Part shown: positions 21,913 through 33,802 of the stretch, in pieces
Layout of the letters: every line of letters starts with the position of its first letter
Numbering within the stretch: position 1 is the first letter of the stretch
Assembly (NCBI GenBank): GCA_033398695.1
Contig: CM065803.1
Span: 102,970,001 to 103,034,000 of the forward strand
Origin: Orobanche coerulescens
Lineage: Eukaryota; Streptophyta; Magnoliopsida; Lamiales; Orobanchaceae
Reading direction: 5' to 3'
DNA: 64,000 bases
The notes under the pieces: generated by a model
What the model was told of the DNA's origin: nothing
The model's database searches: none
The model's input: only the letters and a program-made list of their open reading frames with translations
Position numbers and translations under genes: made by a program

Positions 21913-24700
21913 TATAACACCCCCAGAATCAAACCGGGAGTATTACACGCCGCAGACCCTCTCCGCGAGGATCCACCAGGCTAGACATCGAAACAACACA
22001 TTACATTACATACCAACCTAATAAAACATCAAACTAATAGACTGATTTGGTCTTTCAACACTAACATAAAAGTAAAAAATACACATTTCTATCTCGACTC
22101 ATACCCATGCAAGGGTAAAATACACTCATAACAAAAAGTACTACAGCGGAAAAGACCATACAACGAACTCCGATTGACTGCGCCCAAAACTGGCCATCAT
22201 GTGATTAGTATCATTCGTCTTCTATCATCCTTTGCACAGATCCTGTGTTTTGCTCCCAAAACCCTCATGTACCTGGACGCAGAACAGACATCCACCCCCC
22301 GAATACTCTTAGGTTAGCAAAACTCCACTATTTTGCTAGTGCAAGTATAAAATACAAGTACGAGCCATACACGACACATTCCGAGAATACAACACTTCCC
22401 GAGATATATTGTTCAGTTAAAATAGTTCAAGTCTTGAAACTAGAAACGAAACGAGTAAGCACTTTGAAAACACTTCTAAATCTCGGGAGTTCTGAAAACA
22501 TTAGAAATTGAAAAGTTCTTGATTCCTCGAAAGCCACTTAGGGTCACAGTCCCAAAGTTCATTTTCCAAAATGCAAATCCGTTAACAAAACACGGGGTCC
22601 ACGACCCAACAGTTCCGGTCAAAGAACACAGGGTCCACGACCCGATCATCCACTTTAATTCACTTACAATGACACATTACACATAATACATTATTCTTAT
22701 GCCATTCTAGTCAAACACCAAGACTCGATATATAATGTATCTCGACCCCGAGCACAAAGCATGGTGATACTCCGGATAATATCACAACTAACGAAAACAT
22801 CCACATCATCCTCAAGATGAAAACCACACCTGGTAACCCACGACCGTACCCCTTAGTATTGGCCCCCAGACGCCCCGTCGAACGCTCTGCGTGGGTAACC
22901 ACTTCCGTGGCCGTACCCCTTAGTATCGGCCCACAGAAGCCCCGTCGAACGCTCTGGGTGGAAGATCAACGACACACGCACCCAAGTCCACTTTCGTGGC
23001 TGTACCCCTTAGTATCGACCCCCAGACATCCCTTCAAATGCTCTGGGTGGAAGGACAACAACTCACACACCCAAAATATCATAATCCAAAGTTGCAAGCC
23101 ACAAGCCTCGAAGGTCAATCACAGTATATATAGTCGAGGTACTTTACTAGAATGGCCAGTTCATCCAACACATACTCACGACCAAGTAACGATACAATTA
23201 ACACTAGAATTCAACGATGCATCTAGTACCAATAACATAGCAACGAGAGAAAATACCTTTCCAACCACGCGGAACGGCACAACCTACTCATAAGGGAGCT
23301 ACCATCTTTATCTCACAATGACACATGATCATCATTAAACACATGTTTCCCCACACATACCTCAACTAAAGGTTAAACTATAAATCTTTAAACAACATAA
23401 TCACACAAAATGAAACCCTACGGAAGTAAGGTATTCTTATACTCAACATTAATACACATACTTAGACAAGCACATTTTACAACGAAAACATACGAGTCAT
23501 CTTTAAGGAAATATTGAAAAGCATATCGATTCCTTTGAAAGTTAATTATAGACATTCATTCGGCACATAATGTCGATTACCAACTATTAAATCCACAAAA
23601 CACGTAATGTATGGTCAAGATACTTGCCTCGATACCACGAGCAATGGAACACCGAACGGACACAGTCGGGTAGCTCCCGGACTCCCAAGAACGACCAATA
23701 ACTCGTCAATTCCACAAAAACTATGAAAATAATATCACCACGAATAAATAACGCTAAACGGAATTCGAATCAACCCAAAAAACAACAGGAATCCGAGGGT
23801 TTCTTCAAGGAAAATCGAGAATCAAGTTCCGGGTGATAAAAATCGATAAATGAGTACAAAATCCGAAGACCATGAGCAATACAAAAAGAATACCAAGAAC
23901 AATTCATTAATCTCGGACAAAATCAACGAATCACGAAGAAACCCCAAAAAAAATACACAACTAGGGTTCTACGGAAGAAATACCTCGATCCGGCGAAGAA
24001 CTAGGTTTTGATGTTGATCTAATCGACAAAGGCCTTCCAAAAGCCTTGGAAATGAGTAGGATCGGCCAAGAACATCTCTCCCCGTCGCACCCGTCCGAGA
24101 GCCGCCACCAGGAGAAGAAAAATGCGAGAAATGAAGTCTGGCCCGTCACCAGGCCTATATATGGCCGGCAGTGTTGCGTCTGTAACCGGCAGTGCCTTAC
24201 GGCCATAACTCGGTCAACTGCCTGTAGCGCACGCAATGGCCAAAGCCTTGCGTACGCAACGATCGAACCTTACTTCCGTAATCGGCATAGCCTTATGGCC
24301 GTAACCGAACTCCCAGGGTCCACTGACTGAAATCTACCGAGTCACTACGGCCGTAACCGGCCAGCGCTTAGCGGTCGTAACAAAACCTTATGGTCGTAAC
24401 CGATGGGCCTTACGGCCGTAACCGATTCCTCCCGGGCCAGGGTGTGCGGATGCCTTACGACCGTAATCGGCTAGGCCTTACGGCCGTAATCGGCCCCGCC
24501 AGCCCTCCGACTGTCCGGCTCGATACTCGACGACGTCTCGATCACGCGATCGCACCGGCTATGATTCAAGAAAATAACGAACATGCTACGAAACTCAACG
24601 TACCAAAATACAAGCATGCGATTCCAAAGATGCGGATGACAACAGTCCGTTCGACCGAAGAAAATTCAACGAAACCGGAATGAAGATCTCGGGTATTACA
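21913..24700 (-). mobile_element. 3' LTR of the LARD-like element, 2788 bp
   Basis: On the minus strand it starts TGTAATACCCGAGATC at 24700 and ends at 21913 (TATAACACCCCC, with the terminal TG changed to TA). It carries a TTACGGCCGTAA array (24175-24495), a TATA box (24156-24162), three repeated units (22840-23060) and the GCTAAC element (about 22316) with a weakened hairpin. The 158-codon open frame at 22817-23293 on the plus strand is a shadow of the repeated units. Confidence 0.88.
24156..24495 (-). promoter_or_regulatory. LTR promoter with TTACGGCCGTAA array
   Basis: Sites near 24190, 24291, 24346, 24370, 24386, 24409, 24453 and 24476 follow CCTTACGGCCGTAACC, some with one C-to-T or G-to-A change. 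On the minus strand they lie just upstream of TATATAG (24162-24156). The palindrome has the same CG-NN-CG frame as the TAGCGCACGCTA arrays but a different sequence. A few CGTACGC sites (24220-24262) lie among them. Confidence 0.75.
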
Positions 24701-27523
24701 TTCTACCCCTCTTAAAAGGAGTTTCGTCCTCGAAACTTAAAACATATAACGAACAACGCAAAGCAAACTCAAATAACACATGCGATCTATTGTCGACAAC
24801 TTGCAATGACTCACATGCAGCACGCAACTGCTACCATCCAAATCGCTGCACCAAAACAGTAACAAAACACAACGAACGAAAATCAATATGATTGACCAAC
24901 CCAACAGTACATCAATCAAAACACGAGCTAATCGCTGAACAAATACGAAATTCCACAGCCCAAGGGTTGGAAGATCGAAACGAAACTAATTTCCCGAACT
25001 TACGGAAATTACGAAGGAGTTTGAACGCTCAACAATCACGAAACGAGATCAACAAAAACCAAACAATCAAACGATCGAACAACAACGATCGAGCCAACAA
25101 CAATTGAACAATCATATTCGAATCACAACGAACAATAAAACCCAACTAACAATCCCAAAGTTCACACTTCGACTCGAGACAATATATGATTCGGTGAAAA
25201 CAACAAGATGTGCATTCACATAAGATCCACAGGAAATGGAACCGAATTCAGAAAAAAGTCACAACGACAAATGGATTAACCCGAAACAATACCGCAACTC
25301 ATTCGAACAACAAAAAGTGAAGAGTAGAACAAGTCCAGAAAATATCGACGAACACAAACGAGTCGATAGGGTCGAACAAAACGAAAGCGAAAAAATATGG
25401 GTATTACACCATATCACCTTTAAAAGAGGTTTCGTCCACGAAACCTAAACAACAAGAACAGAGTGCTAGAATAACAATCTTCCCGACAATATTCTCTTTG
25501 TCCCGCATCTGATCTCCATGACCATCTGTACCGCGGTCACGACCGCGTCCTCTGTCCCTCGGCATACTTAGCGGATTCTCACTCAATACGATGGCACAAA
25601 TTTGCAAAAATAATATGCTGAGGTACCAACTCAGCACGACATGTCACATAAGGTAACTAATAACAACTCGATAAGAAAAACCCACGAGGTATCCTTTTAA
25701 ATGATATCATTTGAAAATCCTTGGATTTGTATGCTATTTAAAATAAAACTTTAAAAGTATTTTTGGTACCTCGGATTGTTTCATCAAAACTTATAAACAA
25801 CCGACTTTAACCGTCTCATTTTGAAATCATATGCAAAACAATATTTTCTGTGTAATCGGCACTGTCAAAATCACCACGCCACTACACAACAGCATTTTGG
25901 AGTGATTCAAGATCACGCACGATACTGGCTCAGTACAGAAAACTTTTCTAAATCCGAGTTTGAAGCTTAAATCGAGTAAGATTCTTTATCTTCCACAATA
26001 TATTTTTGAAAATAAAAATTGTATTGGTTTTTGAAAATAAAATATTTTTATGGTGTGAAAGATTTTTTTGAAAATAATGTACTCGAATTATTTGAAAATA
26101 CAACAATACGTTAAAATCATTTTCGAAAATCCTCCCAACACTACATGAAAATCAACGATGGTAACATTTTACAAAATGTCTACATATACTTTAAAACAAC
26201 TCTTTCAAATACCGTCGAGGTTTTATTTGAGAATCCGAGGCCGGCTCGCCAATTTCAAATAATTTTCAAAGTACACACAGAGCCGCCGATTAATCGAACC
26301 GTCGAAACTTTATGAAATTTTCAGGAAGGCGTTCTCGAACACACACACAGCAGACATAATTTAAACATAATCAATTATCACCTAGCACTACAAAAAGTCC
26401 TAACACATATTCCCACACAACAGTTGTCATCACTAGACAACACATATAAAATACAGTCGCAGATGATTGACTGCAAAACATAGACCTAGCGGCTAAAAAT
26501 GCGGTTCCATAGCCTCTGCCCAGGCTGATTAGCGCGCGTTACAACAAAGATTAGCGTGCGTTAAACATGCCACGTTAGCGCGCATTAGCCTCGTATTAAG
26601 CCTGCGCTAACTGCTCTAATCAACAACATGATTGCAAACATATACAAGGCAATACTAGAATCGAAGGTTACAAATAAGCAACAACATACGAGTTTGAATG
26701 CCATCGATTCACATAATTACAACATCTCACAAGCAACCATCAAAAGACAATCATCATTCAAAACCGAAGTTTCTCCTCTCAGCATGGAGGGTTATCTCAA
26801 CGCGCACATACCGAATAACTCGGCGTTCAAACTACCATCTTAATCATAAAACTGGGCACCATCATCCAAATGGCGATAATATCATCAATACACATCTTCT
26901 GACTAACATTCATGAAATCGAAAAGTTACAAACGAGAGTCACGTCTTGAGTATCATTTGTAGACCTCATTTGAGTTTAAAACTCGTGTTTTGAAAACTTA
27001 TAGTACACAATGGAAAAGAATTATCAATAATTCGAGTTTTCAGAACTTTCAACCTTGAGATCAACATACGAAAATCAAACTTTTTCCTCCCTTGGAGGAC
27101 ATTTTAAAAAAAAAATTACGTGACTCCCCGAAAGCATTCGAAAACATAAAATTCCAAGGTTGTTACTCTTGCAAGAAAAACAGTTTATACGAATATACAT
27201 TTAGCAATATTATTCTCCATTCTAGCACAAGACGGGAATCAGCAAATATATGTCACTTACTCACGATGCACCTTTAAATACTACTACATAACATATAATC
27301 ACACAGGATCGTATAGCTCGTGGTACAACATGTAGTAGGGAGACTTACATCCACAGATCGCACGAAGATGATGGCTGCACCTTGATGCTAATCACGGCCG
27401 ACATCCCAGACGACGCGTCGCGACACGACATCAGTCAGACTCAATCTGACAAGACAAGACCCAACAATACACGACTGGACCCGACAGCCTAGGTTTCCGC
27501 AACCTAAGCTCTGATACCATAAA
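24701..27523 (-). mobile_element. Interior of the LARD-like element, apparently chimeric
   Basis: No coding motif. It holds a second polypurine-plus-LTR-start signature on the minus strand at 25442-25394 (GGACGAAACCTCTTTTAAAG, then TGTAATACCC), about 700 bp before the true one at 24740-24691. A near-palindrome cluster at 26526-26612 resembles a U3 of another gypsy family. Both suggest that the interior absorbed part of a related LTR element. The rest (25450-26520 and 26620-27500) is AT-rich and non-coding. Confidence 0.6.
26526..26612. promoter_or_regulatory. Small near-palindrome cluster (TTAGCGCGCGTTA type)
   Basis: Four sites in 87 bp: TTAGCGCGCGTTA, TTAGCGTGCGTTA, TTAGCGCGCATTA and CTGCGCTAAC. 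It lies in the interior, not in the LTR, and is probably a relic of another LTR. Confidence 0.5.
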
Positions 27524-30292
27524 TGTAACACCCCCAGAATCAAACCGGGAATATTACACGCCGCAGACCCTCTCCGTGAGGATCCACCAGGCTAGACATC
27601 GAAACAACACATTACATTACATACCAACCTAATAAAACATCGAACTAGTAGACCGATTTGGTCTTTCAACACTAACATACAAGTCAAAAATACACATTTC
27701 TATCTCGACTCATACCCATATAAGGGTAAAATACACTCATAACAAAAAGTACTACAGCGGAAAGGACCATACAACGAACTCCGACTGACTGCACCCAAAA
27801 TTGGCCCTCGTGTGATTAGTTTCATTCGTCTTCCATCATCCTTCGCATGATCCTGTGTTTTGCTCCCAAAACCTGCATGTACCTGGACGCAGAACAGACA
27901 TCCACCCCCCGAATACTCGGGGGTTAGCAAAATTCCACTGTTTTGCTAGTGCAAGTATAAAATACAAGTACGAGCCATACACAACACATTCCGAGAATAC
28001 AACGAAAGACTTCCAGAGATATATTATTTAGTTAAAATAGTTCAAGTCTTGAAACTAGAAACGAAACAAGTAAGCACTTTGAAAACACTTCTAAATCTCG
28101 GGAGTTATGAAAACATTAGAAATTGAAAAGTTCTTGATTCCTCGAAAGCCACTTAGGGTCATAGTCCCAAAGTTCATTTTCCAAAATGCAAATCCGTTAA
28201 CAAAACACGGGGTCCATGACCCAACAGTTCCGGTCACAAAACACAGGGTCCACGACCCGACCATCCACTTCAATTCACTTATAAGGACACATTACACATA
28301 ATACATTATTCTTATGCTATTCTAGTCAAACACCAAGACTTGATATATAATGTATCTCGACCCCCAACACAAAGCATTGTGATACTCTGGATAATATCAC
28401 AATTAGCGAAAACATCCACATCATCCTCAAGATGAAAACCACACCTGGTAACCCGCGACCGTACCCTTTAGTATCGGCCCCCAGACGCCCCGTCGAACGC
28501 TCCATGTGGGAAACCACTTCCGCGGCCGTACCCCTTAGTATCGGCCCTCAGACGCCCCGTCGAACGCTCCGGGTGGAAGATTAACGACACACGCACCCAA
28601 GTCTACTTTCGTGGCTGTACCCCTTAGTATCGACCCCCAGACGTCCCGTCGAATGCTCCGGGTGGAAGGACAACAACTCACACACCCAAAAGATCATAAT
28701 CCAAAGTTGCAAGCCCCAAGCCTCGAAGGTCAATCACAGTATATATAGTCGAGGTACTTTACTAGAATGGCCAGTTCATCCAACACATACTCACGACCAA
28801 GTAACGATACAATTAACACTAGAATTCAACGATGCAGCTAGTACCAATAACATAGCAACAAGAGAAAATACCTTTCCAACCACGCGGAACGGCACAACCT
28901 CCTCATAAGGGAGTTACCATCTTTATCTCACAATGACACATGATCATCATTAAACACATTTTTCCCCACACATACCTCAACTAAAGGTTAAACTATAAAT
29001 CTTTAAACAACATAATCACACAAAACGAAACCCTACGGAAGTAAGGTATTCTTATACTCAACATTAATACACATACTTAGACAAGCACATTTAACAACGA
29101 AAACATACGAGTCATCTTTAAGGAAATATTGAAAAGCATATCGATTCCTTTGAAAGTTAATTATAGACATTCATTCGGCACATAATGTCGATTACCAACT
29201 ATTAAATCCACAAAACACGTAATGTGTGGGCAAGATACTTGCCTCGATACCACGAGCAATGGAACACCGAACGGACACGGTCGGGTAGCTTACGGACTCC
29301 CAAGAACGACCAATAACTCGTCAACTCCACAAAAACTATGAAAATAATATCACCACGGATCAATAACGCTAAACGGAATTCGAGTCAACCCAAAAAACAA
29401 CAAGAATCCGAGGGTTTCTTCAAGGAAAATCGAGAATCAAGTTCCGGGTGATAAAAATCAATAAATGAGTACAAAATCCGAAGACCATGAGCAATACAAA
29501 AAGAATACCAAGAACAATTCATTAATCTCGGACAAAATCAACGAATCACGAAGAAACCCAAAAAAAAATACACAACTAGGGTTCTACAGAAGAAATACCT
29601 CGATCCGGCGAAGAACAAGGTTTTGATGTTGATATAATCGACAAAGGCCTTCCAAAAGCCTTGGAAATGAGTAGGATCGGCCAAGAACATTTCTCCCCGT
29701 CGCACCCATCCAGGAGCCGCCACCAGGAGAAGAAAAATATGAGAAATGAAGTCTGGCCCGTCACTAGGCCTATATATGGCCGGCAGTGTTACGTCCGTAA
29801 ATGGCAGTGCCTTACGGCCGTAACTCGATCAACTACCTGTAGCGCATGCAATAGCCAAAGCCTTGCGTACGCAATGATCGAACCTTATGGCGTAATCGGC
29901 ATAGCCTTACGGCCGTAACCGAACTCCCAAGGGCCACTGACTGAAATCTGCCGAGTCACTACGGCCGTAACCGGCCAGCGCTTAGTGGCCGTAACAAAAC
30001 CTTACGGCCGTAACCTGATGGACCTTACGGCCGTAACCGAGTCCTCCCAGGCCAGGGTTTGTGGACACCTTACGCCCGTAATCGGCCCAGCTAGCCCTCC
30101 GACTACCCGGCTCGATACTCGACGACGTCTCGATCACGCGAACACACCGGTTATGATTCAAAACAATAACGAACAAGCTACGAAACTCAACGTACCAAAA
30201 TACAAGCATGCGATTCCAAAGATGCGGATGACAACAGTCCGTTCGACCGAAGAAAATTCAACGAAACCGGAATAAAGATCTCGGGTATTACA
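27524..30292 (-). mobile_element. 5' LTR of the LARD-like element, 2769 bp
   Basis: On the minus strand TGTAATACCCGAGATC (30292) to GGGGGTGTTACA (27524). It is homologous along its length to 21913-24700. A TTACGGCCGTAA array at 29785-30085, TATA at 29771-29777, and three repeat units at 28450-28680. GCTAAC plus a perfect 7-bp stem with a 4-base loop (CCCCCGA-ATAC-TCGGGGG) lies at 27906-27930. Confidence 0.9.
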
Positions 30293-30668
30293 CTAACACT
30301 TTGAGCTGAAAGAGAAATAAATTCATTTTGAATTTTATGTCCAAGATAGTGGTAATGAATTTCATGATCCTGAATGCGTCTCACATGATCTTGCATTATC
30401 AAATCAAATTCCGCAATCATTTTAATCAATCCAAGAAAATTCCCATTATTATCTTGATATAATTTTTCGTTGGATCCTCGAAAAGAAAGACTATTCTTAG
30501 CAAGACATTTTACAGCTGCAAATATTCTATGTAAAACTTGTCTCCAACGTTTTTTATCTTTCATAATTTCTTCCTGCACGTGCTTATCAATTGTCAAATT
30601 TTTGTCCAATCTTTTTCGCAAATCATTCTAGGCATTCATATTAGTCATATGCTCAACACAATTTTCAT
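30293..30668 (-). pseudogene. hAT (MYM/TTF-type) transposase, middle fragment
   Basis: Minus-strand frame from about 30660 to 30300: [32 protein letters not shown], then [41 protein letters not shown] and [16 protein letters not shown]. These blocks are typical of plant zinc-finger MYM-type hAT transposases. It is continuous here, without stops, up to the LARD insertion at 30292. Confidence 0.9.
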
Positions 30669-31699
30669 TGTTGGAACATTTTGTTCCATACATGCTTAAT
30701 AATGTTTTGATGATTAAAGTTGATAAACAAAACAAAACAAAAAAAAGACGAAGCAAATCATCGAAGAAGACGAAGTCGCAAAAAGGTGTTCTAAACATGT
30801 ATAACATACGCAACAGAATGATCATAACGTACGTAAAATGCTAAACCTAACGTAGGTAATGTATAGTTGGTAACGTACGTAATGTGAAGGTTCTGAGTTC
30901 AAACAAGATGAACGTTGGAGATGACGTCATGGCAAGCAACGGACATATTGACCTTATTTAACGTACGTAAAGTGGTGTTGATAACGTACGTAAGGAAAGA
31001 AACAAATGCAACTGGACTGAATCTGGTACGTGCTAACGTACGTAACGAGAAAGATATAATGTACGTAAACGTTGTAGCGTACGTAATGTTATGGAGATAG
31101 CGGCCATAATGAAGAACGGGAGCTAACGGCTAGTAAGGCTTTGGAGCCTATAAATACCATTCCTATGGTATTGTTTCACGACAACAACTTCAAGCAAAAC
31201 ATTCATTGATCTGAGATTCATATATATTCTATTGTTGTTGTAATATTGAGCTTATATTGTTATTTTGAGTGTTTATACATTCAACATCATACACGAGAGG
31301 TAAAAGAAAAGATACATTGGATTCGGTGTTATTAGGATCAAGGATCCGGCATTATTAGAATCGCAATCGATATCTAAGTGAGGTTTATCTAGTATCGATA
31401 TAAAGCTAGAGCGGTTGATTCCTTATCCGATAGAAAAGGAAAACGGTTTAACTTGGACCGACACAAAGACAAGTACGAGTGGTTTATCACGGACCAATAG
31501 AATATGTGATTGTAAATGGTTATCCCTCGACCGATAGAAGAGAGGTGCAGAGGTTTTTCTTCAACCTATTGAAAAAGATACCGAGAGAGGACGTAGGCTC
31601 GATTATAGCCGAACCTCTATAAATCCTTGTGTCGTTTAATTTCCGCACTTTATATTCACGCTTCCGCACAACGGCGCAAATACCGATTTTGCTCCAATA
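30669..31699 (+). mobile_element. LTR 1 of the tandem copia derivative
   Basis: TGTTGGAACATTTTG to GCTCCAATA (the last bases of the other two copies are CCAACA). A TAACGTACGTAA array at 30818-31092 and TATAAATA at 31149-31156. Confidence 0.92.
30818..31156 (+). promoter_or_regulatory. LTR promoter: TAACGTACGTAA array and TATA box
   Basis: The sites match those of the second and third LTRs, some with single changes (for example TAACGTAGGTAA near 30850). TATAAATA follows about 60 bp after the last site. Because this is a copia element, the arrangement is not confined to gypsy LTRs. Confidence 0.75.
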
Positions 31700-31756
31700 A
31701 TTGGTATCGGAGCAGTACCTCCAATACACGGCTTAACATCAGAGGAGTCGATCAAA

Positions 31757-33284
31757 ATGGTGTTTCAATATGCTCCCGTCGAAGGCCTCGCTCTCAATCG
31801 ACCACCATTTTTTGATGGCTCGAACTTTATGATGTGGAAGAAAAAGATGTCAATATTCATCCGATGACATCGAGCTTTGGAAGGTGATTTGTCTTGGTCT
31901 GAAAATTCCGACGAATTCCAACGGTACGCTCAAAACTTTCGAAGAATATGACGATTCCGATTGGAAAAATGACCACTACAATTGTAAGGCAACTCAACTT
32001 CTATATTGTGCCTTAAATCCGAAGAACACAACCGGATATCATCGTGTGATAGTGCCAAAGAAATTTGGAAAATGCTTGAGGTAACACACGAAGGTACGTC
32101 TCAAGTCAAGGAGACGAAGATAAACATGCTCCTTCACGATTATGAATTATTCCAAATGAAGGACGATGAATCCATCACGATTATGCTCGACCGATTCTCG
32201 GTCATCACAAATGGATTAGCATATCTCGGGAAACCACTTTTGAGTAGTGAGAAAGTAAAGAAAATTCTCCGATCACTACCTCGAGAATGGGACGGAACGG
32301 TTACGGCGATTATGGAATCGAAAGATCTCAATAATCTTGATTTTAGTGCCCTCGTTGGTTCACTAATAAATTACAAGATTGCCCTTAAATCTCGAAATGC
32401 AAAGCCGAAACCAAAGGAAAGATCGATAGCCTTGAAGGCTAAGATGTCTAAAAGAGAAGAAATTTCGGTTGATGATAGCGACGAAGATCGGAATATTATG
32501 CCAAGAATATTAATAAGTTTCAAACCTTATTAAATCGGAGAAAGAAAGACATCTCGGGCAAATCTTAGAAATTCGATAATTCTTATCGATTATGTGGTAA
32601 AACAGGCCACTTTGCAAAAAATTGCCGAGTCAAACCCAAGAAAGAGGTTCTCGTTGCAACTTGGAGCGATGACGACGAAGATGATGATTTTATCAATCAA
32701 AATAATCTCGCTCTCATGGCACGGAGTTCATTCGACGATAACGACGTCGAAAGGAAAGTAAGTAATTCTTACGGCGGACTTTTTGAAGCATTTGAATTAT
32801 TGCATACGGACTATCAAAATGCTTTATCCGAAATTAAATCCCTTAAATTTAAAAATAAATCATTGGAAATTGAAAATTCCAAAATTCTGGAAAAAGAGAA
32901 ATTTATCGAGATCGATCATTCTAAATGCATTGAGAATGAAAATATTTTAAAGGATGATCTTGTTCAAATTCAAACCGAGCTCAAAAATTTAACGAAGAAT
33001 TTTTCTCTCGAAAACGAGAAATTTGAGAATATGCTCTCGGTTCAGAAACTTACTTTGAACAAACAGGGGTTGGGATTCACACCTCGTTCTAAAAATGAAT
33101 CCTTAAATTTAAAAATACCCCGTTGCGAAAAATATTTAAAAATTGGGCATCACATTTCTAACTGTAAAAGCCGAAGACGGACGATTAAAATTAAAAAGAT
33201 TTGGGTTCCTAAAGGAACAAATATTTCAAATATCGTCTATGTTTCAAATGGAAAACCAACTATAGGTTGGATCCCCAAAAATTG
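31757..33284 (+). pseudogene. Copia gag, first copy, with frameshifts
   Basis: Starts MVFQYAP at 31757 in good context after the primer site. Homologous to the second copy along its whole length. Differences include a 5-base loss at about 31869 (after IFIR), and a base lost near 32489 (DSDEDRN in place of DSDEESAYY). A stop interrupts the sequence before the knuckle region (about 32568). It keeps the CCHC text CGKTGHFAKNC and the long charged C-terminal coiled-coil part. Gag would coat the RNA in virus-like particles; this copy cannot make the full protein. Confidence 0.9.
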
Positions 33285-33802
33285 ATTTTTATCTTAATAT
33301 TTTACTCAGGGGGAGTTTAATTTTTTGTAGGGATATAATATTTTCAGGGGGAGTTTATACCCTATAGTTATATTCATCATTTGGTATCATGCATATTTTA
33401 TATTTAGTATCATTATATTTATTTTTACACTTTTTGATGAAAACAAAAAGGGAGAGAAAGGAGAAAAATAGGATTAACCCTGAAAGGGGGAGAAAAATCG
33501 AAGATAGTCGTAAAGTTGAAAGTAAAAAGAAAAATGGAAGTTGAAAGGAGAAACTGAGAAAGAAAAGTCGAAAAAGAGAAGTTGAAAAGAAAAATGAGGA
33601 GACATCGAAAAGATGATGAAAATTTGAAAATGAGAAAAGAAAAAAAAAAGGAAAGAAGGAGTCGAAAAAGAAATGGGAGAAGAAACTAACGAAACGGACA
33701 AAGTCAAAAACTTTGGTCTGTAGACATATACATATATTTGTATTTTTGCAGGTAAATCCCATTGACGAAGTGTTGTTTTGTAATAATCAAAAAGGGGGAG
33801 AT
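33285..33802 (+). mobile_element. A/G-rich spacer and polypurine tract, first unit
   Basis: From the gag stop to the next LTR: three GGGGGAG tracts (about 33310, 33348, 33486), then 200 bp almost free of C and T on this strand (33520-33690), then AAAAGGGGGAGAT at the LTR edge. The Phe/Ser-rich open frames on the opposite strand (33355-33947) are shadows of this bias. The second unit has the same spacer at 36429-36946. Confidence 0.75.

Larger units (their letters stand above)
21913..30292 (-). mobile_element. Coding-free LTR retrotransposon (LARD-like), 8.4 kb
   Basis: Two LTRs of 2.8 kb in the same (minus) orientation flank a 2.8-kb interior. On the minus strand the 5' LTR is 30292-27524, then the primer site TGGTATCAGAGC (27520-27509), the interior, the polypurine tract AAGAGGGGTAGAA (about 24713-24701), then the 3' LTR. 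The flanks are CAAAC (21908-21912) and CTAAC (30293-30297), a 4/5 match. I find no gag or pol motif, so it would depend on proteins from a gypsy relative with similar LTR ends. The LTRs differ by a few per cent where I compared them by eye, so the insertion is not very recent. Confidence 0.88.

Noticed and set aside
22817..23293. 158-codon open frame on the plus strand
   Set aside because: It overlaps the triplicated LTR units in antisense, has repeated RRPVERS-like text caused by the repeats, and is not open in the sister LTR at 28440-28690.
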